Shown: positions 5,335 to 10,021 of the stretch, piece by piece
How the letters are laid out: each line of letters opens with the position of its first letter
How positions within the stretch are numbered: the first letter of the stretch is position 1
Origin: JBDIAR01 sp039812545
GTDB lineage: Bacteria; Actinomycetota; Actinomycetes; Actinomycetales; Dermatophilaceae
Assembly (NCBI GenBank): GCA_039812545.1
Contig: JBDIAR010000130.1
Coordinates: forward strand, 1-10,021
Direction of reading: 5' to 3'
Length of the DNA stretch: 10,021 bases
The notes under the pieces: generated by a model
The model's database searches: none
What the model was told of the DNA's origin: nothing
The model's input: only the letters and a program-made list of their open reading frames with translations
Position numbers and translations under genes: made by a program

Positions 5335-6735
5335 ATGGTGATCCCCTTTCAGGACAACCGCCTGCTCGCCGAGGTTCTGCCGGTGTTGGGCCTGGATGAG
5401 CGGTATGCCGCCAGTCACCTCAGGCTCGGACAGGGCAACGGGCTGCCGTCACGGCTGGCCGTGAACGAGTTGGCCTGCGGTGCCGTGGCCGCGGCCGCCC
5501 TGGCCGGGCTGGCCGTGCGCGGCGGCGATCATGTCGTCGTCACCCCGCGCCAGGTGGCGGTCGCGATGCGGGGCGACCAAGTGATGGCGCTCGACGGTCG
5601 GCCGCCCGCGGTGTGGGCGCCGGAGTCGGGGTTCTTCCGGGCGGCCGACGGCTGGGTGCGCACCCAGGGGAACTACCCCCATCACGCCCGTCCGCTGCTG
5701 ACGGCGCTCGGTCTGCCGGAGGGGTCGGAGCGCCGCGACATCGCCACAGCCATCTCGGAACGGACCGCCCAGGACGTCGAGGACACGGTCTTCGCGGCCG
5801 GGGGAGTCGCGGTCCGGGTGCGCGACGAGGCCGAGTGGCGGGCCGGTGAGCAGGGCGTCGCGGTCGACCCTGTCCCCCTGCTCGCGGTCGACCAGCTTCG
5901 CGACGCCGAACCCGTGGCCGTCCCGTTCCGGCCCAAGGTGCTGGACCTGACCCGCGTGGTCGCCGGCCCGATCGCCACCCAGACCCTCGGGTACCTCGGC
6001 GCCGACGTCCTGCGGGTCGACACCCCGAACGTCCCCGAGATCCCCTGGCAACACGTCATGACCGGTTCCGAGAAGCGGTCCACGCTGCTCGACTTGAACG
6101 TGCCCGCCGACCGGGCCACCTTCGAGGAACTGCTCGGCGAAGCCGACGTCCTGGTGACCGGTTATCGCCCGGGCGCGCTGACGGCATACGGACTGGACGC
6201 AGACAGCCTCGCCGAACGCCACCCGAACGTCGTCCACGTGTCGCTGACCGCGTGGGGTCCGACCGGTCCGTGGGCGCAGCGCCGCGGGTTCGACAGCATC
6301 GTGCAGGCCGCGACCGGGATCGCGCTGCGCGAGTCCGAGGACGGCCAGACCCCGGGCGCGCTGCCCGGACAGGTCCTCGACCACGCGACCGGGTATCTCC
6401 TGGCAGCCGGCGCGCTCGCGGCCTTGCGGCGGCGCTCGTTGGACGGCGGGTCGTGGCGGGTGAGCGCACACCTGGCGCGGACCGCCCACTGGTTGCTCGA
6501 CGCCGCGCCCGACGCCGAGGACGGTGGCCCGGTCGACCCCCCGGACGACTACCTCACCGTCGCCCGCGGTTCCGCCGGCCTGGTGTTCATGCCGAAACCC
6601 GCGTTCGCCATCGGGGAGCGCGACACGTTCCGCAAGGCCGGCAACGCCTGGGGCGTCGACGAGCCCAAGTGGGCCGACTACCATCTCGACCCGTCGACCA
6701 CGGGCATGATCCCGGTCATCCGACCCAACGCCTGA
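5335..6735 (+). CDS. Class III (CaiB/BaiF) CoA-transferase family protein, rearranged lobes
   Basis: CaiB/BaiF enzymes move CoA between organic acids. The 466-aa product contains the family N-terminal lobe RVVAGPIATQTLGYLGADVLRVDTPN at residues 207-232 instead of at the N-terminus, then the linker WGPTGPWAQRRGFDSIVQAATGIA (307-330) and LDHATGY (348-354), where D349 aligns with the catalytic Asp of formyl-CoA transferase. Residues 99-175 (GFFRAADGWVRTQGNYPHH and a helical segment ending EAEWRAGEQGVAV) resemble the part that normally follows that lobe, and residues 40-85 resemble 350-390. So the order looks permuted or derived from a tandem duplication with the first lobe lost. The tail (391-466) is weakly conserved. 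ATG 5335 is given; GTG 5338 may be the real start. The substrate is unknown. Confidence 0.82.
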   Translation: MVIPFQDNRLLAEVLPVLGLDERYAASHLRLGQGNGLPSRLAVNELACGAVAAAALAGLAVRGGDHVVVTPRQVAVAMRGDQVMALDGRPPAVWAPESGFFRAADGWVRTQGNYPHHARPLLTALGLPEGSERRDIATAISERTAQDVEDTVFAAGGVAVRVRDEAEWRAGEQGVAVDPVPLLAVDQLRDAEPVAVPFRPKVLDLTRVVAGPIATQTLGYLGADVLRVDTPNVPEIPWQHVMTGSEKRSTLLDLNVPADRATFEELLGEADVLVTGYRPGALTAYGLDADSLAERHPNVVHVSLTAWGPTGPWAQRRGFDSIVQAATGIALRESEDGQTPGALPGQVLDHATGYLLAAGALAALRRRSLDGGSWRVSAHLARTAHWLLDAAPDAEDGGPVDPPDDYLTVARGSAGLVFMPKPAFAIGERDTFRKAGNAWGVDEPKWADYHLDPSTTGMIPVIRPNA

Positions 6736-6747
6736 ACCCCGCCCCGT

Positions 6748-6779
6748 CCGTGATCTCAGCCCGTGATCTCAGTCCGTGA
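6748..6779 (+). repeat. 13-bp tandem repeat upstream of the peroxiredoxin gene
   Basis: CCGTGATCTCAG begins at 6748 and 6761, and CCGTGA begins again at 6774, giving about 2.5 units with a 13-base period in the 66-base gap between the CoA-transferase stop and the bcp start. The role is unknown; it could be an operator or a slippage product. Confidence 0.85.
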
Positions 6780-6801
6780 CCCGAACCGCAGGAGGTATGC
6801 C

Positions 6802-7284
6802 GTGAGCGCACCCGTCGGCGTGGGGGACCACGCGCCGTCCTTCGAACTCCTCGACGACACCGGGGCTCCCGTGCGGCTCGCCGATTTCGCCGGCCGCAAG
6901 GTGGTCCTCTACTTCTACCCGGCCGCGATGACCCCGGGCTGCACGACGCAGGCGCTCGACTTCACCGCCGACGCCGCCGCCTTCACCGGGGCCGGGTATG
7001 CCGTCGTCGGGGTGTCCCCGGATCCGCCGGCCAAGCTGGCCAAGTTCCGGGCCAAGGAGAACCTGGGGATCACCCTGCTGTCCGACCCCGAGCGCACGGT
7101 GCTGACGGCATACGGGGCGTTCGGGGAGAAGACGATGTACGGCAAGAAGGTGACCGGAGTGATCCGCTCGACCTTCGTCATCGACGAGTCCGGCGTCATC
7201 GCGGTCGCCCAGCGCAATGTGCGGGCCACCGGGCACGTGGCCAAGCTGGCCCGCGAGCTGGGGATCGCCGTCGCCGACGGGTAG
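6802..7284 (+). CDS. bcp: Thioredoxin-dependent peroxiredoxin, Bcp/PrxQ type
   Basis: Reduces hydrogen peroxide and organic hydroperoxides in the cytoplasm. The 160-aa product has APSFELLDDTGAPVRLADFAGRKVVLYFYPAAMTPGCTTQALDF, with the peroxidatic Cys at C47 inside the PxxxTxxC motif (P40, T44, C47) and the conserved Arg in GVIRSTFVID. The resolving Cys found five residues later in many Bcp proteins is Leu here (L52), and no other cysteine is present, so it should act as a 1-Cys enzyme. The GTG at 6802 is chosen because AGGAGG (6790-6795) stands six bases upstream; a longer frame from GTG 6763 would cover that site. An out-of-frame ATG CCG TGA at 6797-6805 overlaps the start. It may be read through from the CoA-transferase gene. 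Confidence 0.93.
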   Translation: MSAPVGVGDHAPSFELLDDTGAPVRLADFAGRKVVLYFYPAAMTPGCTTQALDFTADAAAFTGAGYAVVGVSPDPPAKLAKFRAKENLGITLLSDPERTVLTAYGAFGEKTMYGKKVTGVIRSTFVIDESGVIAVAQRNVRATGHVAKLARELGIAVADG

Positions 7285-7357
7285 CGGCCCTGCCGTACCG
7301 CGAGCGCGCCGACCGAGCTGGCACGCGCGGGCGCCGATGCGGGAGCCGCGGTGTGGG

Positions 7358-7363
7358 TACGAT
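7358..7363 (+). promoter_or_regulatory. -10 box TACGAT of the DUF3618-groES pair
   Basis: TACGAT fits TANNNT. A start near 7370 gives a leader of about 23 bases containing GAGGAAAGGA, the likely ribosome binding site of the DUF3618 gene. Confidence 0.4.
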
Positions 7364-7392
7364 CGGAGCCTGCGAGGAAAGGACTGCCCACA

Positions 7393-7653
7393 ATGAGCCC
7401 CCAACGGTCGATCCAGGACATCGAGAAGGAGCTCGCGCAGACGCGTGAGCGGCTCGCCGCCACGGTCGACGAATTGGCCTTCCGGGCCACGCCGCAGCAG
7501 ATCGCCAAGAGGCAGAAGGAATCCGCGCGCGCCGCGTTCGCCTCGGCGACCCAGCGGCCGGACGGCTCGCTGCGCATGGAGGTGGTCGCGGGGCTCGTGG
7601 CGGTCGCCGTGCTCTTCGTCGCCGCCGGCCTGCGCGCGCGCCGCTCGTCCTGA
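7393..7653 (+). CDS. DUF3618 family small membrane protein
   Basis: An 86-aa protein. Residues 7-40 (IQDIEKELAQTRERLAATVDELAFRATPQQIAKR) are the DUF3618 signature, an amphipathic helix rich in charged residues. Residues 63-80 (EVVAGLVAVAVLFVAAGL) form one membrane-spanning segment followed by a short basic tail RARRSS, so the N-terminal helix should face the cytoplasm. ATG 7393 follows a purine-rich GAGGAAAGGA at about 9 bases; the upstream extension to 7351 is not family-like. It lies 19 bases before a groES-like gene and is probably co-transcribed. Function is unknown; DUF3618 proteins often occur with other small actinobacterial envelope proteins. Confidence 0.85.
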   Translation: MSPQRSIQDIEKELAQTRERLAATVDELAFRATPQQIAKRQKESARAAFASATQRPDGSLRMEVVAGLVAVAVLFVAAGLRARRSS

Positions 7654-7672
7654 ACGCGGGTCGAGTGCTCCG

Positions 7673-8011
7673 GTGAACTCCGAATTGCGGTCCGGTCAGA
7701 CCGGGCTGCCCATCCGTATGCTGCACGACCGGGTTCTGGTGTCCCTGGAGAACGAGGGCGAACGGCGGTCCGGCGGCGGCATCCTGATCCCCGCGACGGC
7801 GTCGGTCGGCAAGCGCCTCGCCTGGGCGGCGGTCGTCGCCAGGGGCGCCAATGTCCGACAGGTCGAACTCGGCGACCGGGTCCTGTTCGACCCCGAGGAC
7901 CGGCACGAGGTGGAACTCCAGTCCAAGGGGTACATCCTGTTGCGCGAGAAGGACATCCACGCCGTCGCCGCCTCCCGGATCGACGACGGCCAGACCGGCC
8001 TCTACCTCTGA
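7673..8011 (+). CDS. Divergent GroES-like co-chaperonin family protein
   Basis: A 112-aa protein of the Cpn10 fold. It shows MLHDRVLVSLENEGERRSGGGILIPATA (16-43), where GGGILIP corresponds to the mobile-loop region that contacts GroEL, then LAWAAVVARGANVRQVELGDRVLFDPEDRHEVEL (49-82) and GYILLREKDIHAVA (86-99), the C-terminal GroES block. It differs from canonical GroES by an N-terminal tail of 15 residues and a C-terminal RIDDGQTGLYL extension, and no groEL is adjacent, so it is likely a paralogue and not the main co-chaperonin. GTG 7673 has no clear Shine-Dalgarno; an internal ATG at 7718 (M16) would give a protein closer to GroES length. Called with confidence as to fold, less as to role and start. 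Confidence 0.82.
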   Translation: MNSELRSGQTGLPIRMLHDRVLVSLENEGERRSGGGILIPATASVGKRLAWAAVVARGANVRQVELGDRVLFDPEDRHEVELQSKGYILLREKDIHAVAASRIDDGQTGLYL

Positions 8012-8020
8012 CCCCGCGGC

Positions 8021-8051
8021 TCCCGCTCTGCCCGCAACCGTCCCGCTCTGC
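8021..8051 (+). repeat. 11-bp direct repeat behind the groES-like gene
   Basis: TCCCGCTCTGC occurs at 8021-8031 and 8041-8051, 20 bases apart, straddling the left arm of the hairpin described next. Confidence 0.75.
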
Positions 8052-8075
8052 TCCCCGGTTGCAACCCGCGGGCAG
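8028..8075 (+). terminator. Bulged hairpin behind the groES-like gene
   Basis: CTGCCCGCAACCG (8028-8040) pairs with CGGTTG (8056-8061) and CGGGCAG (8069-8075), leaving a bulge at 8062-8068. It starts 17 bases after the stop codon and is followed by TGCTACTTT. It is the best terminator candidate for the DUF3618-groES unit, without a strict T-tract. Confidence 0.45.
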
Positions 8076-8145
8076 TGCTACTTTCCCTCCGCCAGAGCGG
8101 TATGCCGCGGCCACTCGCCGGCCGGCCGGATGCCATGGGTAGAGA

Positions 8146-8178
8146 ACAGGCCCGGGGCGTGATCGCCTCCGGGCCTGT
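8146..8178. terminator. Strong hairpin between the groES-like gene and tRNA-Lys
   Basis: ACAGGCCCGG (8146-8155) is the exact reverse complement of CCGGGCCTGT (8169-8178), with an inner GGCG/CGCC stem. On the minus strand it begins 14 bases past the CCA end of tRNA-Lys and is followed by TCTCT, so it is the probable terminator of copC-tRNA-Lys transcription. It could also stop plus-strand transcripts. Confidence 0.65.
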
Positions 8179-8191
8179 GAACTGCTGTTCT

Positions 8192-8266
8192 TGGTGCGCC
8201 GCCAGGGATTCGAACCCCGAACCCAGTGATTAAGAGTCACTTGCTCTGCCATTGAGCTAGCGGCGC
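8192..8266 (-). tRNA. tRNA-Lys(CTT), CCA encoded
   Basis: On the minus strand the acceptor GCGCCGC (8260-8266) pairs with GCGGCGC (8196-8202), followed by discriminator A and an encoded CCA (8192-8194). The D arm reads TAGCTCAATGGCAGAGCA. The anticodon stem AGTGA/TCACT holds loop CTCTTAA with anticodon CTT (8232-8234). The T loop TTCGAAT is flanked by CGGGG and CCCTG. It reads AAG lysine codons. It lies 19 bases behind copC on the same strand. Confidence 0.96.
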
Positions 8267-8279
8267 GCAACGAGAGAGA

Positions 8280-8285
8280 ACGCTA
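8280..8285 (-). promoter_or_regulatory. -10 box TAGCGT of tRNA-Lys
   Basis: On the minus strand TAGCGT sits directly after the copC stop codon and ends 14 bases before the mature tRNA. A TTGGGC (reverse complement of 8304-8309) lies 18 bases further upstream, inside the copC C-terminal codons, and may be the -35. Confidence 0.4.
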
Positions 8286-9005
8286 TCACCGGCCGGGAGG
8301 GGCGCCCAAATCGTCGCCCGGCCCACTCGACCCACCCGATCCGCCCGGGGCCTCGGGTTGGCCGGCCGCGGCGGCCGCTCGCGCCCGGTGGCGTCGGCGA
8401 TCGCGCAACAACAGGGCGACGCCACCGAGCAGGAAGGCCGCCACCGCGATGATGCCGCCGAGATGCTCGGGATGGGTGACGTCGGTCTTCTGACCCTGCG
8501 GGGTACTCGTCGTCGGGGTGGGGCCCGCCGTGGCGCTGGCCGTCGGGTCCGAACCTGACGTCGTCGAACTCGATGGCTCAGACGTGGTCGTCGTCGCAGC
8601 CGACGAACCCCCCGAAGCGCCGGCCGCCGCCACGGTGAACGTCGTTTCCCCGCTGATCGGATGCCCGTCGCGAGACACCACCCGGAAGGCCACCCGATAT
8701 GTCCCGTCCGCGAGCCCGGTCCCGATGGCCGTCGTCACCTTCGGCCCCTGCACGACCGGCGCCGACAGCGCCACGAGCGTCCCGTCCCGGCTCAACACCA
8801 CCGTGACGAAATCGGCGTTGATGTCCTCGGTGAACGCCAGCTCGACCCGGCTCGGCGGCACGGTCAGCCGCGCCCCGTCGGCCGGCGTGACGGACACGAG
8901 TCCCGCATGGGCATACACCGGCGCGGCACCGCATACGAGCCCGATCCCCAGCACCGCCAGACACGTCGCGACGAACCCGACCCATCTCCGCGGCAGCGAC
9001 CTCAT
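8286..9005 (-). CDS. copC: CopC-domain copper resistance protein with C-terminal membrane anchor
   Basis: A 239-aa exported protein. Residues 1-32 are a signal peptide (RR, hydrophobic core VATCLAVLGIGLVCG, cleavage after VYA), which exposes H33 as the new N-terminus. The CopC domain (33-126) reads HAGLVSVTPADGARLTVPPSRVELAFTEDI and ends VVSRDGHPISGETTFTV; H33, D113 and H115 (mature H1, D81, H83) match the Cu(II) site known in CopC proteins. A Ser/Thr/Gly-rich linker (about 130-172) leads to a membrane segment GGIIAVAAFLLGGVALLL (183-200), a basic stop-transfer RDRRRHRAR and a Gly/Pro tail. Thus it is probably anchored outside the membrane, binding or passing copper. No copD is adjacent. ATG 9005 is chosen over an upstream in-frame ATG at 9182 since the signal peptide starts here and a GACAAT box ends 7 bases upstream. 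Confidence 0.9.
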   Translation of the reverse strand: MRSLPRRWVGFVATCLAVLGIGLVCGAAPVYAHAGLVSVTPADGARLTVPPSRVELAFTEDINADFVTVVLSRDGTLVALSAPVVQGPKVTTAIGTGLADGTYRVAFRVVSRDGHPISGETTFTVAAAGASGGSSAATTTTSEPSSSTTSGSDPTASATAGPTPTTSTPQGQKTDVTHPEHLGGIIAVAAFLLGGVALLLRDRRRHRARAAAAAGQPEAPGGSGGSSGPGDDLGAPPGR

Positions 9006-9011
9006 GGCCCG

Positions 9012-9017
9012 ATTGTC
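9012..9017 (-). promoter_or_regulatory. -10-like box GACAAT of copC
   Basis: On the minus strand GACAAT ends 7 bases before ATG 9005. It lacks the first T of TANNNT but keeps A at position 2 and T at position 6, and its spacing matches the leaderless genes of this window. Confidence 0.35.
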
Positions 9018-9057
9018 GCAGAGCCCGCCGAGTGCAGAACCCGACGGATATGCCGAA

Positions 9058-9082
9058 GGCCGGCGTCCGCGTGACGCCGGCC
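9058..9082. terminator. Inverted repeat upstream of copC
   Basis: GGCCGGCGT (9058-9066) is an exact reverse complement of ACGCCGGCC (9074-9082), with a 7-base loop. It lies about 50 bases upstream of the copC start, between copC and the NYN gene on the same strand. It may be a terminator for read-through from the right or a regulatory site; no T-tract follows in either direction. Confidence 0.4.
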
Positions 9083-9207
9083 CTCGTCGGATCGGCTCTC
9101 GCAGCGCCGAACTTTCGAGTCCCCGTGGCACTCCTGGCGGATTCCGATTCATCGCCTCGCCGATTCCTGGGCGGAAGTGCACGCGTCACGGAGTACTTCC
9201 TCTAGAC

Positions 9208-9236
9208 GAGAAAACCCGACCCCAGAGGGGCCGGGT
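9208..9236 (-). terminator. Rho-independent terminator of the NYN gene
   Basis: On the minus strand ACCCG-GCCCC-TCT-GGGGTCGGGT folds into a 9-bp stem with one mismatch and a three-base loop, followed by TTTTCTC. The hairpin begins 36 bases after the NYN gene stop codon. It is the only hairpin in the window with a recognisable T-tract. Confidence 0.7.
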
Positions 9237-9271
9237 GGTATGGCTCAAGGTTAGCAGCAGCACGGTTCGGA

Positions 9272-10006
9272 CTACCAATCCCTCGGCTTGGTGATGCGCG
9301 TGCCGATAGTCGGCGGGAGCTGGTGTGCGTACCAGTCGAAGGGTCGCATCTGATACCACCAGTGGTTGCCGACGCCGTCGGTGTGGTCGCCGGCCAACCT
9401 GCCCGCGCGGTAACCCTTGGTGGGGTTGACGAGTCCGACCGGCACTCGAAGCCGTGCGAAGGCGATGGGGTATGCCAGGTCGCTGTCGTTGGAGATCACC
9501 ACAGCCGCGTCCACTTCTTCGGTGAGCACGTCGATAAGTAGATGAGAGGCGACGTTGACATCGGAACCCTTCTCTTCCCGGCGGGCCACGGAGGCCATGA
9601 ACCGAGCATCCGGAACGTCTTGTTCACTTCCGTCCTGCACCATCAGTGGCCACTGGGGATGAGTGATGACCGGCTTTCCGTTGCGCCCCACTGTCGCCAG
9701 CGGCGCTGTGGCAACTCGGGCGACATAGTTGCCGTAGCGAATCTGCATGAGGGAACAGGAACGTTCCAGCGCGCGGAGGTAGACGTCCTGCTCTCGCTGG
9801 CCGGCGGGGTTGCTGGCACCGCTCACGCGCGCGGTGCAATAGGTGATGGTCGCGACGGTCGCGTGGTGCCAGCGGGAGTGGCTGGCTATGAGGTCGGACG
9901 CAAGGGCATTCAAGTCGAGCCAGCGCCATCCGGGAGTCGAGCGACCGCACAAGCCGCGACCGCCGTAGTACAGGTTGTACCCGTCGATGTAAACGCCAAT
10001 TCGCAT
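9272..10006 (-). CDS. NYN domain protein (PIN-like, LabA/DUF88 family), probable RNase
   Basis: A 244-aa cytoplasmic protein with a NYN nuclease fold. Acidic residues of the expected active site are visible: D8 in VYIDGYNLYY, D149 in EEKGSDVNVASHLL, and D174/D176 in VVISNDSDLAYPI. These correspond to the metal-binding Asp set of PIN/NYN domains. An insert of about 45 residues (95-140) separates the first strand region from the EKGSDV motif. NYN proteins generally cleave RNA; target and process are unknown here. The DNA is less GC-rich than the rest: three 60-base lines counted inside it are 57-63% GC against 73-75% for two core-gene lines, which suggests later acquisition. ATG 10006 is supported by the VYIDGYN N-terminus and a TAGCAT box 8 bases upstream. 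The gene has its own promoter and terminator. Confidence 0.88.
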   Translation of the reverse strand: MRIGVYIDGYNLYYGGRGLCGRSTPGWRWLDLNALASDLIASHSRWHHATVATITYCTARVSGASNPAGQREQDVYLRALERSCSLMQIRYGNYVARVATAPLATVGRNGKPVITHPQWPLMVQDGSEQDVPDARFMASVARREEKGSDVNVASHLLIDVLTEEVDAAVVISNDSDLAYPIAFARLRVPVGLVNPTKGYRAGRLAGDHTDGVGNHWWYQMRPFDWYAHQLPPTIGTRITKPRDW

Positions 10007-10013
10007 GGCGCAG

Positions 10014-10019
10014 ATGCTA
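10014..10019 (-). promoter_or_regulatory. -10 box TAGCAT of the NYN gene
   Basis: On the minus strand TAGCAT matches TANNNT and ends 8 bases before ATG 10006, again a leaderless arrangement. The -35 would lie outside the window. Confidence 0.45.
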
Positions 10020-10021
10020 GG

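Larger units (their letters stand above)
452..9475. repeat. Dispersed GTATGC/GCATAC motif, 22 copies
   Basis: GTATGC on the plus strand starts at 573, 943, 2031, 3125, 4765, 5403, 6795, 6996, 7716, 8100 and 9470. GCATAC (minus orientation) starts at 452, 1363, 1939, 2905, 3354, 5218, 5253, 6184, 7108, 8911 and 8931. Seventeen copies extend to GTATGCC and twelve to GTATGCCG. Copies occur in genes on both strands and in four non-coding positions (5218, 5253, 6795, 8100). The span given is from first to last copy; the motif itself is 6-8 bases. The function is unknown. Confidence 0.8.

Noticed and set aside
5138..5341. Possible leaderless small gene of 67 codons starting at GTG 5138, 6 bases after TATCAT
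   Set aside because: The product is Arg/Pro-rich with no recognisable domain, partly encoded by the 10-bp repeat, and overlaps the next gene's promoter and start. It cannot be supported from sequence alone.
6763..6801. Upstream GTG 6763 as the bcp start
   Set aside because: It would cover the strong AGGAGG site, is made of the 13-bp repeat, and the added 13 residues do not fit the family N-terminus.
7692..7704. 13-base palindrome CCGGTCAGACCGG near the start of the groES-like gene
   Set aside because: It is not a CIRCE or HAIR element, and lies within codons if GTG 7673 is the start; short GC palindromes are expected by chance here.
9114..9124. TTCGAGTCCCC, resembling a tRNA T loop, in the spacer between copC and the NYN gene
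   Set aside because: No matching 5' T-stem strand, anticodon arm or acceptor stem can be drawn around it, so it is not a tRNA or a clear tRNA remnant.
9006..9182. Longer copC reading frame starting at ATG 9182
   Set aside because: It would place 59 polar residues before the signal peptide and run over the inverted repeat at 9058-9082; ATG 9005 begins the signal peptide.
8518..9294. Long plus-strand open frame of 258 codons antisense to copC
   Set aside because: It is the complement of a gene with a clear signal peptide and CopC motifs; its translation shows no domain, and high GC keeps such shadow frames open.

Overview
The window is a housekeeping-type stretch of a high-GC Gram-positive (actinobacterial) chromosome. 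Two 60-base stretches I counted inside core genes (4021-4080, 5941-6000) are 73-75% GC, starts are often GTG, and the gene set clpS - DUF2017 - MBL-fold hydrolase - rph - rdgB matches the neighbourhood known from mycobacteria (Rv1331-Rv1341 region) and other Actinobacteria. I cannot place the genus from this sequence; a Micrococcales-type organism is a guess.

Left part (1-4983): clpS and a DUF2017 gene overlap by one base. They are followed by an MBL-fold hydrolase (Rv1339-like, probable cyclic-nucleotide phosphodiesterase), a zinc alcohol dehydrogenase of the YahK/AdhC type, a convergent VOC (glyoxalase-fold) gene, then divergently rph (RNase PH) and rdgB (ITP/XTP pyrophosphatase), which overlap by 4 bases. 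A 12-bp perfect inverted repeat sits between the convergent ADH and VOC genes.

Middle (4984-8191): a tRNA-Leu(TAG); a short repeat-bearing spacer; a class III (CaiB/BaiF) CoA-transferase whose lobes appear in an unusual order; a Bcp-type peroxiredoxin without the usual nearby resolving cysteine; a small DUF3618 membrane protein followed by a divergent GroES-like protein.

Right part (8192-10021, all on the minus strand): tRNA-Lys(CTT) lying 19 bases behind a CopC-type copper-binding protein with a C-terminal membrane anchor, then a lower-GC NYN-domain nuclease gene with its own terminator.

Two window-wide signals are not explained by the gene list. First, the hexamer GTATGC/GCATAC occurs 22 times (about 3 expected from base composition), most often as GTATGCC(G), on both strands equally and in both coding and non-coding DNA. 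Second, seven of the transcription-unit first genes have a TANNNT-like -10 box placed 7-8 bases before the start codon, the signature of leaderless transcripts. No CRISPR array, insertion sequence, prophage or recognisable defence operon is present; most of the window is ordinary core genome.
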